NCBI GenBank assembly: GCA_013215605.1 | Contig: JABSQW010000027.1 | Coordinates: 1 to 56,131, forward strand | Direction of reading: 5' to 3' | Source of the DNA: Myxococcales bacterium | GTDB lineage: Bacteria > Myxococcota_A > UBA9160 > SMWR01 | Length of the DNA stretch: 56,131 nt | Shown here: positions 7,767 through 14,970 of the stretch, one piece after another | Numbering within the stretch: position 1 is the stretch's first letter | How the letters are laid out: each line of letters starts with the position of its first letter | The notes under the pieces: model-generated | Told to the model about the DNA's origin: nothing | What the model saw: the letters and a program-made list of their open reading frames with translations, nothing else | The model's database searches: none | Program-made: the position numbers and the translations under genes

Positions 7767-8671
7767 AACGTGATCACCGCGGGCAGGAGTTCGAGCTTCA
7801 CGAGCATCACCCAGACGTCGAATGCAACGAAGACTCCGATCAGTCGCCGGTTGAACTCGGTGCGCAAGAACAGCAGGAGCGCGTTCAGGAAGAGCACACC
7901 GAAGAAGAACTCGCGCGCCATGACCTCCGTCACGGCCAGGAAGACCGCACACAGAAGGACGGCCGGGAAGCGCGTACGCTGGAAGGCGAGCAGGACGGCA
8001 ACCACCAGCTCCCACAGGCAGGCGGCATTCGAGAGCAGAACGAGTGGAAGGCTCGCGACCCGGTACGGTCCGTCTCCCGCGACTTCCGCGTAGCCCGCGA
8101 TGCGCGCCACCTCTTCGGCCGGGACGAGCCACGACAGCGCGGGCCCGAAGCCCGGGTGCGTCAGCTGGAAGGCGAGAAATTCTCCACCGAAGTAGTAGCC
8201 GTGCGCCAGCTTCTGCACGCCCGCGCTGAAGAAGACGACGATCGTCACCCAACGCAGTGCCCCGAGCAGCAGGCGCCTCTCTTCGTCGCTTCGCGGTTGG
8301 AAGAACGCCACCAACCCGACGAATGCGAACTCGAGGTAGCTGTGGTTCGCCGTCTCGGGAAACGCTCCGATGACGACCGTGGCCTGCAGCACCGCCATTC
8401 CCGGTAACGCGATGGTTCGCCACGTGGGATGCAAGCACCCCGCCGCCAGCGCCGCGGTGACGCAGAGCGTCGCGATCATCGGTCCGTCGATCCACGAGAA
8501 GTCGCCGGTGGGCAGCCACCAGCCACCGGCCGCCCACCAGAAGGTCGACGTGACCAGGTGCAGGACGAGAATGATCTCGAACGCGCGCAGCCGCCCGGCG
8601 GCTCCGCTCTCGCTCCCGCTGCGGCTCGGCGCGTCGCCACCGAGCTTCGCGAGCATCAGGGCGAGCCGCAT
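7763..8671 (-). CDS. Polytopic membrane protein, HTTM-like
   Basis: A 302-residue protein with about eight hydrophobic segments. The stretch FFSAGVQKLAHGYYFGGEF with following LAFQLTHP resembles the HTTM/vitamin K-dependent gamma-carboxylase-like membrane family, where a helix containing an AG-x-x-K-L motif precedes an extracytoplasmic loop. The similarity is from memory and is moderate. The catalytic chemistry of a true carboxylase is not evident. The ATG at 8671 has AGGAG directly adjacent, so initiation may instead be at ATG 8656. The downstream 143-residue gene overlaps it by 4 bp. Confidence 0.65.
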   Translation of the reverse strand: MRLALMLAKLGGDAPSRSGSESGAAGRLRAFEIILVLHLVTSTFWWAAGGWWLPTGDFSWIDGPMIATLCVTAALAAGCLHPTWRTIALPGMAVLQATVVIGAFPETANHSYLEFAFVGLVAFFQPRSDEERRLLLGALRWVTIVVFFSAGVQKLAHGYYFGGEFLAFQLTHPGFGPALSWLVPAEEVARIAGYAEVAGDGPYRVASLPLVLLSNAACLWELVVAVLLAFQRTRFPAVLLCAVFLAVTEVMAREFFFGVLFLNALLLFLRTEFNRRLIGVFVAFDVWVMLVKLELLPAVITF

Positions 8672-8806
8672 CTCCTGAATCTACGAAGGGCGGCACGAGA
8701 AAGCCAGCGTGTCAGCCTCGATCGAGGGTGCCCTAGCGTCCGGATCGCACCACGCGAAGGAGCCCCATGCGCGAAGTCCGATCCGCCGCTCGCCGCCGCG
8801 CGGCGC

Positions 8807-9634
8807 TCAGTCGTTCTCGGAACTCCTCGACGCGAGAGGCCTTTCCTCATGGATCGGGCCCTTCGCGTCGCGCAGGGACGGCGCTCTGCGTCCGTAGCGG
8901 ATGGCGATGATCTCGGCGCAGATCGAGATGGCGGTCTCGGCTGGGCTGCGGGCGCCGAGGTCGAGGCCGATGGGGGACATCACCCGGGCCAACTCGGCGT
9001 CCGCGACGCCCACGTCTCGGAGCCTGGCAGCACGCTCTTCGTGGGTCCGCCGCGAGCCCATGCAGCCGATGTAGCCCACGCTCGTAGCGAGGGCGGCGCG
9101 GATGGCGGGAACGTCGAACTTGTGGTCGTGCGTGAGCACGCAGACGGCGTCGCGGAGTCCGAGAGCCGCGCCGTCGCGTTCGAGAAGCTCGTGGGGCCAA
9201 AGGGTCTCGACCGCGTCCGCGTCGGGAAAGCGGGCCGTGGTGGCGAAGACCTCCCGCGCGTCACACACGGTAACGCGGTAACCGAGCGCCTTCGCCACCG
9301 AGACGAGCGCTCCCGTGAAGTCCACCGCGCCGAAGATCCACATCTGCGGCGGCGGCGCGAACGATTCGATGAAGACCGAAACCTCGGCCTGTCGCGCCTG
9401 CCCCGCCGGCCCGTAGTGGCGCATCACCGTGCTGCCGGCGGCGAGCTCGCCGCGCGCGTCGCGCGCCACGACGCGCGTGAGCTCGGGATTGCCGAGGTCG
9501 CCCGTCGACGGGCGCGCCTCATCGGAATACACGAGGAGCTTCGCACCGATGCGACCGCCTTCGGTCAGCGTCGCCAGCGCGACGGGGGTTCCCGCGTCGA
9601 TGGCCGCTCGCAGCTCGCTCGAGATCGTCGCCAC
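8807..9634 (-). CDS. XdhC family protein, Rossmann-domain half
   Basis: A 275-residue protein of the XdhC/CoxI family, which sulfurates and inserts molybdenum cofactor into xanthine dehydrogenase or CO dehydrogenase-type enzymes. After an N-terminal part containing GGRIGAKLLVY comes the XdhC Rossmann domain (PF13478). This is recognisable from PPPQMWIFGAVDF, AVCVLTHDHKFD, VGYIGCMGSRRTHE and the closing SPIGLDLGARSPAETAISI. The GTG at 9634 is 17 bp after the stop of the companion gene. In many bacteria both halves form one protein; here they are separate frames. Confidence 0.88.
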   Translation of the reverse strand: MATISSELRAAIDAGTPVALATLTEGGRIGAKLLVYSDEARPSTGDLGNPELTRVVARDARGELAAGSTVMRHYGPAGQARQAEVSVFIESFAPPPQMWIFGAVDFTGALVSVAKALGYRVTVCDAREVFATTARFPDADAVETLWPHELLERDGAALGLRDAVCVLTHDHKFDVPAIRAALATSVGYIGCMGSRRTHEERAARLRDVGVADAELARVMSPIGLDLGARSPAETAISICAEIIAIRYGRRAPSLRDAKGPIHEERPLASRSSEND

Positions 9635-9651
9635 GCCGTGTCCTGGACCGC

Positions 9652-9969
9652 CTACCAGTCGAAGGGCTCGACGTAGAGGTGGATGGTGCCGCCGCAGGTG
9701 AGGCCCACGGCAAAGGCGTCGTCGTCGCTGTAGCCGAATGTGACCACGCCGGCCTCGTGTCGCCCCGCGAGAATTTCCGTCGCCTCCTCGACCACCGCCC
9801 CCTCGATGCAACCGCCGGACACGGAGCCCACGACCTCGCCGCTCTCGTTCACGGCCATCGCCGCGCCCGGCTCCCGCGGGCCGGAGCCCTCGACGCGCAC
9901 CACCCGCGCAATCGCGCAGCGCTTTCCGGCGCGCTGCCAGCGCAAGAGCTCCGGAAGGATGTCTCGCAA
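9652..9969 (-). CDS. XdhC/CoxI N-terminal domain protein
   Basis: A 105-residue protein that is just the XdhC_CoxI domain (PF02625): MRDILPELLRWQRAGKR, then RVEGSGPREPGAAM and the hallmark GSVSGGCIEGAVVEEA, ending TCGGTIHLYVEPF. It starts at a TTG (9969) with GAGG six bases upstream and is followed by the Rossmann half in the same orientation. Together they would serve a molybdenum hydroxylase as maturation factors. No such large subunit lies in the window; the truncated molybdopterin oxidoreductase at the left edge is of a different (bis-MGD) type. Confidence 0.88.
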   Translation of the reverse strand: MRDILPELLRWQRAGKRCAIARVVRVEGSGPREPGAAMAVNESGEVVGSVSGGCIEGAVVEEATEILAGRHEAGVVTFGYSDDDAFAVGLTCGGTIHLYVEPFDW

Positions 9970-10000
9970 GTGGGGCCTCGGTCGCAGTGGGGCTCACAGT

Positions 10001-10915
10001 CTACAGCGATCGCCGCGCCTTCACCGCGCGGCTACGGCGCGCCCACAGCAGTGCGAGGCCCAGCGACCCCACGAGTAGCATCGCTCCCCTTCCCGGCTCG
10101 GGAACGAAGCGCAGCCGCAGGCGGCCAAACGACGTGAATTGCGAGCCGACCGCGGACGTCACCTGCAGCGGCGTCACCACCGACATCTCGCCGCCAGGGA
10201 GCGCCGTGGACTGGGTGAACGAATAGGGGCCGTGCGCCCACCCGTGGGCGGTGAACGACAGGTTGTCTCCGCTCGCCGTAGGCACGGTGACCGTTGCGGT
10301 AGCGAATGTCCACGGCGCCGCGTCGATCGAGATGCGCAGCGATCCCGCGTCACCGATCGTGAGGAGCCCGCCGATACCGAGGCCCGCCGTCCCCAGGGAG
10401 CCACTCGAGCCGAGCTGCAACGGGATGTTCAGCCCGCAGTGGGTCGAGAAGATGCACATCCGCAACACGCCGCCGATCGGCAGCGTGTTGGCCGTGAGCT
10501 GGGGGGACGCGGGTGGCCAGAACGGCGACAGGGTACCGCTGCCCAGGTTCAGTTCAGCGGACACCGACATCGTGCTCATCGGCCCGCTCGACATGGGGAT
10601 TTGCTCGCTGCCCTGGATGCCGCCGGCCAGCTGCACGCCCTTCAGTCGCGGCCCGATCGTCTGGATCTCGGCGACGCCGAAGCCTGCGACCTCGAGGGGC
10701 GGAGGCGACGGAAACTCGATACTGAGCGTTCCCACGAACCCCATGGGCTCAGCGGTGGAGGCGCGGGGCATCGCTACCCCGAGCATCAACACAACAATCG
10801 AGCCGATCGGAACGCGCCGGCGTGAACGACCGGGAGCCGCTCCACGTGAACAGCGGATTCCAGGGCTCGGCCCCGAGTGCGCGGTGACAGGGTTTCGAGG
10901 CGCGACGTGCGGCAT
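10001..10915 (-). CDS. PEP-CTERM sorting-signal protein
   Basis: A 304-residue exported protein. A basic N-region is followed by the hydrophobic segment VPIGSIVVLMLGVAM and an ASTAEP cleavage region, giving a signal peptide with a long leader. The C-terminus is a textbook PEP-CTERM signal: VPEPGRG, then a hydrophobic helix, then WARRSRAVKARR. This marks it for exosortase processing at the envelope. The body is rich in Gly, Ser and Thr and looks beta-rich, without a known catalytic domain. Exosortase must be encoded elsewhere. The start ATG has a weak ribosome-binding site and could be mis-set. Confidence 0.82.
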   Translation of the reverse strand: MPHVAPRNPVTAHSGPSPGIRCSRGAAPGRSRRRVPIGSIVVLMLGVAMPRASTAEPMGFVGTLSIEFPSPPPLEVAGFGVAEIQTIGPRLKGVQLAGGIQGSEQIPMSSGPMSTMSVSAELNLGSGTLSPFWPPASPQLTANTLPIGGVLRMCIFSTHCGLNIPLQLGSSGSLGTAGLGIGGLLTIGDAGSLRISIDAAPWTFATATVTVPTASGDNLSFTAHGWAHGPYSFTQSTALPGGEMSVVTPLQVTSAVGSQFTSFGRLRLRFVPEPGRGAMLLVGSLGLALLWARRSRAVKARRSL

Positions 10916-10960
10916 ACCGCGACGAAACGCACGAACCGTGCCACCCGGCGCGGCTGGGCT

Positions 10961-11182
10961 CTAGCCGTCGTTTACCGGATCGCTCTGCGTCGAGAAGGTT
11001 CGAGTCGCCTCGTCGTAGTAGACGGGTTTTTCGACGCGGAGGATGTTGCAAATCAGCGAGAGCTCGTCGAGATCGATCGGGCGCAGGTCTACGCGGCTGC
11101 GGTCGTCGAACGCAAGCGACATGCCTCCGGTCCGGGTCTCGCGATTCCAATCGACATCGTAGTAACTGATCATCTTCTGCAC
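10961..11182 (-). CDS. Small uncharacterised protein
   Basis: A 73-residue soluble protein beginning MQKMISYYDVDWNRETRTGG. It contains a DDRSRVDLRPIDLDEL segment and an EKPVYYDEAT segment, which look like conserved beta strands. I do not know its function. GTG 11182 has AGAGGG five bases upstream; ATG 11173 is an alternative. It follows the peroxiredoxin pseudogene by 10 bp in the same direction, so it may originally have been co-transcribed with it. Confidence 0.6.
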   Translation of the reverse strand: MQKMISYYDVDWNRETRTGGMSLAFDDRSRVDLRPIDLDELSLICNILRVEKPVYYDEATRTFSTQSDPVNDG

Positions 11183-11192
11183 GAGGACCCTC

Positions 11193-11507
11193 TCACAGCC
11201 CCGCGATCACTTCGCGAAGCTCGTCAGCATTGCGGTGGAAGACCGGGAGGTCGCTGCGACGCCAGCGGATGCGGCGGTCGGGACCGATCAATACGAGGAC
11301 GCGCTGGGTCACCCCGAGGAGGCCGCGGGCGCCGCACGCCGCGATGACCGAACCGTCGGGATCCGAGAGCAGAGGAACGGCAGCTCGTGTTTGTTGGCGA
11401 ACTTCTCGTGCGATGCGACGCTCTGGGCGTTGACGCCGAATCGGGCCGGTGGTCGATTCGAGGGAGAAATCGGGCACGAGATCTCCCCTATCGGGGGTGG
11501 CGGACAC
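11193..11507 (-). pseudogene. Decayed peroxiredoxin (AhpC/TSA, Bcp-like)
   Basis: Three fragments of one peroxiredoxin are visible in two frames. The GTG frame gives LVPDFSLESTTGP. Around 11438 the sequence jumps to a second frame encoding FGVNAQSVASHEKFANKHEL. At about 11375 it returns to the first frame as PLLSDPDGSVIAACGARGLL and runs to the stop. The region that should hold the peroxidatic Cys (about 45-50 codons) is deleted. The second shift looks like the loss of a single C in what should read TTCCCTCTG. The product cannot be an active thiol peroxidase. Confidence 0.75.
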
Positions 11508-11587
11508 CCAGACATTTTATCGGTGGGAACTCGCGGGTGCACGTAGGGTGCGTCGCGCGCCGGCGTTGCGCCTGCAACACTCGACGG

Positions 11588-12730
11588 GTGTCGAATCCCG
11601 GGGCGCCGCAAGACGATCGCAACGCAACAGGCCGCGGCATTCGCCTCGCTGGGAGAGGGCTCGCTGCCGCGGGGTTGCTGGGGTTGGGCGTCATCGGTTC
11701 CTGGGGGGCGCTCGTCCCGGCCCTGCCGGAGCCCGTGGCGTGGACGGCTCCCGACGCCGCCACGGCGTCGATTCCCGGAGCCCGCTACTCGTTCTTCGCG
11801 TTGGGGGACACGGGGGAGCGGCATTTCCTCCCCAGCCTGCGGGAGGGTCAGCTCGCCGTGGCGCGGGGTCTCACGGCTCACGACCAGGTCGCGCCCGTCG
11901 ACGCCTTGATTCTGCTGGGTGACAACTTCTACCCCGACGGCCTGGCGCGCGACGACCTCGCCCAGCGCGTCGCTGTGAACCTGGTCTGGCCCTACTGCCG
12001 CTTCGCGGACCTCACGGGTCCCCGATCTCCCGAGGTCGCGGAGGCCTGCTCGCTACCCGCGGCCCTGCGCCGCGACCCCGCCCCCGCCCTTTTCGCCGTG
12101 CTCGGAAATCACGACCACGACCTGGCCGAGAGCCCCGGACTGCAGCGCGAGGCCGTCCCAGAATTCGTGGCGAACTGGCAAGTTCCCGCCGGACTCGTCG
12201 AGGTGATCGAGCCGGTGCCAGGGCTCAGCCTGGTGCTCATCGACTCCCCGGCCGTGCGAAGCGAAGCTGACCTCGCCACCGTGACCGCTGCGCTGCGCGC
12301 GGCCCGGGGGCCCTGGCGGATCGTCGCCGCCCATCACCCCATCGCCGAGCGCCGCGATGGTACCGCGGAGTCCCCTGGCCCCGAGATCCGCCGCGCGCTG
12401 CGCCGCGCCGATGTCCGCGTCCAGCTCTTCCTTTCTGGCCACCACCACAACCTGCAGGCGATCGAGATGGGCACGGGAGATCCGACCCTTCACGTGATCT
12501 CGGGAGGCGGGGCCACCCGCAAGCCCATCGAGCGCGACTTCGTCGGCCGGCTGATCGCCAGAGAGACCACGGGCTTCGCGCGCGTCGACCTCGTGGAGGG
12601 CGACGGTCGCGAGGAGCTGGTGGTGTCGCTCCACGCCACGCCGCGTTACCCGGCGGTCTTCTGGAAGCAGGCGGAGCTCATCGGCCGCTGGGGCATCACA
12701 CGAAATGGTGTGGTTTCGGAGCGGCCTTGA
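11588..12730 (+). CDS. Metallophosphoesterase family protein, membrane-anchored/exported
   Basis: A 380-residue protein. An N-terminal hydrophobic segment (about residues 20-45, LAAAGLLGLGVIGSWGALV) targets it to the membrane or periplasm. The calcineurin-like phosphoesterase motifs follow in order: ALGDTGE, LLGDNFYPDG, VLGNHDHD, AHHP and LSGHHHN. These supply the two-metal ligands, as in purple-acid-phosphatase-like enzymes (PF00149). The start is the GTG at 11588, since no ATG is available and upstream codons overlap the divergent pseudogene. Substrate not predictable. Confidence 0.85.
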   Translation: MSNPGAPQDDRNATGRGIRLAGRGLAAAGLLGLGVIGSWGALVPALPEPVAWTAPDAATASIPGARYSFFALGDTGERHFLPSLREGQLAVARGLTAHDQVAPVDALILLGDNFYPDGLARDDLAQRVAVNLVWPYCRFADLTGPRSPEVAEACSLPAALRRDPAPALFAVLGNHDHDLAESPGLQREAVPEFVANWQVPAGLVEVIEPVPGLSLVLIDSPAVRSEADLATVTAALRAARGPWRIVAAHHPIAERRDGTAESPGPEIRRALRRADVRVQLFLSGHHHNLQAIEMGTGDPTLHVISGGGATRKPIERDFVGRLIARETTGFARVDLVEGDGREELVVSLHATPRYPAVFWKQAELIGRWGITRNGVVSERP

Positions 12731-12880
12731 GGGTCGTGGAGCGCGTGTGCTCGATGGCTGGGAACGATGCGGGAAGATCGTGCCGGAGCAACCGCACGGC
12801 GGACACCGTCATGGCAACCGCCGCGAAGCTTCCGGACCTGCCGCGTGTTCCGCGAAGATCCGGGTCCATCACGAACCGAT

Positions 12881-12905
12881 CGGATTCAGACCGAGGCTGA
12901 ATCCG
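12881..12905. terminator. Perfect inverted repeat at convergent gene end
   Basis: CGGATTCAG (12881-12889) and CTGAATCCG (12897-12905) form a perfect 9-bp stem with a 7-base loop. It overlaps the stop codon of the orphan leftward gene and lies between convergent genes. No T run follows on either strand. It could be a terminator or a protein-binding site. Confidence 0.4.
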
Positions 12906-13239
12906 CGCTGCGACGGCGAATCGTCTTGACCCCGCCGCGAGCCTTGAACTGGAGCACCCGGCGCAGAGCCGAGTTTGCCACTGCGGCGCTCTTCGTACCG
13001 AGAGCGACCTTCAATGACTCGAAATCGCCAGAATCCTGGAACGCCTCTACGGCGTCCATCTCCGCACGACCCGGCTTCTTCGGTGATCTCGGTCCGCGAG
13101 AGGTGTCGGCCTCGTAGTCCTTCCGGAACCCCTCCGGGCTGAAACCTCGCCTCTCGAGGATGCGCTTCACCTTAGGAGCGGAGAGCACCTTCGACCAGAA
13201 TTCTTCGGATGACTTCTGGCCTGTCTTGCGCGCAGCCAT
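12886..13239 (-). CDS. Orphan small basic protein
   Basis: A 117-residue, lysine/arginine-rich soluble protein that I do not recognise. The N-terminal half (SEEFWSKVLSAPKVKRIL, then RRGFSPEGFRKDYEAD) and the C-terminal half (FESLKVALGTKSAAVANSAL) look helical, and a central PRSPKKPGR linker is disordered-looking. No catalytic motif is visible. GAGG lies six bases before ATG 13239. The gene has an unusually elaborate upstream region with repeats and a good promoter, suggesting tight regulation. It may be an accessory or stress gene. Confidence 0.6.
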   Translation of the reverse strand: MAARKTGQKSSEEFWSKVLSAPKVKRILERRGFSPEGFRKDYEADTSRGPRSPKKPGRAEMDAVEAFQDSGDFESLKVALGTKSAAVANSALRRVLQFKARGGVKTIRRRSADSASV

Positions 13240-13260
13240 TTCAACCCTCTTTCCCTTACG

Positions 13261-13272
13261 GTAAGAACGTTC
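13261..13272 (-). repeat. Repeat copy 1 of GAACGTTCTTAC
   Basis: Read on the minus strand this is GAACGTTCTTAC, 22-33 bp upstream of the orphan gene's ATG. It recurs with one change (GAACGTCCTTAC) at 13355-13366 in the same orientation. On the plus strand it is part of CTTAC-G-GTAAG, a short inverted repeat at 13256-13266 (approximate edges). Candidate operator. Confidence 0.5.
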
Positions 13273-13346
13273 GAATACCGATAGCCCGCAGCGTTCAGAG
13301 CAAACGAGACTCGGCGTCCGAACAAGACACGCTTCCTGCGAACGCT

Positions 13347-13376
13347 ATCATAGTGTAAGGACGTTCTTAATGTCTA
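13347..13376 (-). promoter_or_regulatory. Sigma-70-like promoter of the orphan gene
   Basis: On the minus strand TAGACA (13376-13371) and TATGAT (13352-13347) are separated by 18 bp; each has one mismatch to TTGACA/TATAAT. The predicted start site near 13340 gives a leader of about 100 nt. Repeat copy 2 (13355-13366) lies in the spacer between the -35 and -10, where a bound repressor would block RNA polymerase. Confidence 0.5.
13355..13366 (-). repeat. Repeat copy 2 of GAACGTYCTTAC
   Basis: Read on the minus strand this is GAACGTCCTTAC, 11 of 12 bases identical to copy 1 at 13261-13272. It lies inside the promoter spacer of the orphan gene. Confidence 0.5.
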
Positions 13377-13378
13377 CA

Positions 13379-13392
13379 GCAAACCGGTTTGC
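13379..13392. promoter_or_regulatory. 14-bp perfect palindrome
   Basis: GCAAACCGGTTTGC is perfectly self-complementary. It sits two bases upstream of the -35 of the orphan gene and is a likely binding site for a dimeric regulator. Confidence 0.45.
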
Positions 13393-13884
13393 AAGCCATG
13401 CACTCGAAAGCCCTCATGAAGGCTGATAGCGCGACGCCATCGACAAGTCAACTCAACATCAACCTTTTGACTCACCTGTTTGAACGCCGAAGGTGCGTAT
13501 CTGTGAGATGCTCGGAGACGACTCCTGAAGATGAAGGAAGCTTCGAGCATCGCGATCCACACCCAGATCGAGGGTCTCTTAGCTGTGGGATTCGCTCGCG
13601 CCGTGGCCTTCGAGCCCTGGGTTTGGGGGAGTCTTTCCGCGCTGGATCCAGGGGACCGATTCCCGCTGGCAGGCGGTTTCATCCCTCCCATGCCCCCCAC
13701 ACCCGGCCCCCCCCGACGCTTGTAAAAAAACGAATTTTCAGGGGTTTCACGGGCGCATCTCCCCCTGGGACAGTGACCCGAATGGGAAGGCCGTGTAGGA
13801 TACGGCGTCCCCCTGGTCGAGACATTGAAGAGTGCCGGACGTTCTCCGGGAGCGTTCAAGAAGGTTATCGAGGTAGGGTTCGCC
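13393..13884. other. Gene-poor stretch upstream of small basic protein gene
   Basis: About 490 bases with no reading frame that I can support; the frames present are short, low-complexity shadows. It contains C-rich runs near 13690-13715 and an A/T run (TTGTAAAAAAACGAATTTTC) near 13720-13739. It presumably holds the promoter of the rightward 13885-14947 gene pair, but I see no convincing -35/-10 pair. Confidence 0.5.
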
Positions 13885-14100
13885 ATGGCCAAGAAAAGCA
13901 GAACCGCCGTGCTGAAGCGCCAGAGGGAAGTCAAGAAGGCTGAGAAGGCCGCCATGAAGCGCGAGAAGCGCGAGATTCGCGGCGAAGCAATCAACGATGG
14001 CTCCCATGTCGCGACGACCGAAGACCTCGCGGGATACGGCTTCGGGGACGGCGAAGAGGCCGAGGCGGAAGACACCGAAGCGCCAGCCGCCGCTAGCTGA
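13885..14100 (+). CDS. Small lysine/arginine-rich protein with acidic tail
   Basis: A 71-residue protein beginning MAKKSRTAVLKRQREVKKAE. The first 35 residues are a highly charged basic helix, and the tail (DGEEAEAEDTEAP) is acidic. The layout suggests RNA or ribosome binding, but no named family is recognised. It starts at ATG 13885, with AGGTAGGG upstream. It lies 70 bp before the NYN-domain gene in the same orientation, so the two are probably co-transcribed and may act together on RNA. Confidence 0.62.
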   Translation: MAKKSRTAVLKRQREVKKAEKAAMKREKREIRGEAINDGSHVATTEDLAGYGFGDGEEAEAEDTEAPAAAS

Positions 14101-14170
14101 TCCTGCTACCACTTCTCACGACACCGCCACGCGCCCCTCTCGCACGGGCCGCACGAGCCGGGGTGGATCG

Positions 14171-14947
14171 ATGGCCGAAGAACTCCTGATCGCTGTTTTC
14201 ATCGACTATGAGAACGTGGCGATCGGTGTTCAGGGAATGCGCAAGGGCAATTTCAAGATCGACCTCGTCCTGCGCCGCCTGCTCGAAAAGGGGCGAATCG
14301 TCTTCAAGCGCGCCTACTGCGACTGGGGACGCTATCGGACCGGCGTGCGGGACTTCCACCGCCAAGGGGTCGAAATGGTCGACATCCCGCAGTCGAAGTT
14401 GAGCGGGAAGAACAGCGCCGACATCAGGATGGTCGTGGACGCGCTCGACCTTTCCTACCAGAAAGACCACATCGACATTTTCGCGCTCATCTCGGGCGAC
14501 AGCGATTTCTCGCCGCTCGTCGCGAAGCTCAAGGAGAATGACAAGCGCGTGATCGGTTGTGGGGTGAAGAACTCCACCTCCGATCTCCTGATCGGTAGCT
14601 GCGACGAGTTCATCTACTACGACGACCTCATCCGCGGCGCCGAAATGAAGAAGAAGCAGGAGGAGCCGAGGGCTCCTTCGGCCAAGGGCTCGACGGACAA
14701 GCGACGCGAGGCGAGCGACAGGATCGTCGAAATCGTCCGCTCTCTCGAGCGCGACTACGATACGGTCTGGGGTTCGATGGTCAAGCAGACCGTTCGCCGC
14801 GTTTTCCCCTCGTTCAACGAGGACTACTACGGCTTCCAATCCTTCGCGGACGTGCTCGAGGACGTCGAGAAGCAGGGCCGGATCGGGCTCGAATTTGACG
14901 AGCAGCGCGGCAACTTCGTGGTCCGGTCGACGCGCGGCTCAGCCTAG
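14171..14947 (+). CDS. NYN domain protein with OST-HTH/LOTUS C-terminal domain
   Basis: A 258-residue protein. The N-terminal NYN (LabA/DUF88, PIN-like) domain spans about residues 5-155 and carries the expected acidic residues in VFIDYEN, SADIRMVVDALDL and ISGDSDF, which coordinate metal in these RNase folds. KLKENDKRVIGCGVKNSTSD completes it. After a charged linker, residues about 178-252 (DRIVEIVRSLE to GNFVVRS) match an OST-HTH/LOTUS RNA-binding module. The expected role is a regulated endoribonuclease or RNA-binding protein, cytoplasmic. No cognate toxin or antitoxin partner is obvious other than the small basic protein upstream. Confidence 0.9.
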   Translation: MAEELLIAVFIDYENVAIGVQGMRKGNFKIDLVLRRLLEKGRIVFKRAYCDWGRYRTGVRDFHRQGVEMVDIPQSKLSGKNSADIRMVVDALDLSYQKDHIDIFALISGDSDFSPLVAKLKENDKRVIGCGVKNSTSDLLIGSCDEFIYYDDLIRGAEMKKKQEEPRAPSAKGSTDKRREASDRIVEIVRSLERDYDTVWGSMVKQTVRRVFPSFNEDYYGFQSFADVLEDVEKQGRIGLEFDEQRGNFVVRSTRGSA

Positions 14948-14970
14948 GAGGCCTCGCGAGGCCAGCGAAG

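Noticed and set aside
13256-13272. LexA/SOS box
   Set aside because: GAACGTTC lacks the four-base spacer of the GAAC-N4-GTTC-type SOS box, and the neighbouring gene is not an SOS gene that I recognise.
13374-14075. A 233-codon leftward frame over the NYN upstream region
   Set aside because: Low-complexity, Ser/Pro/Arg-rich shadow overlapping the small basic gene on the other strand.
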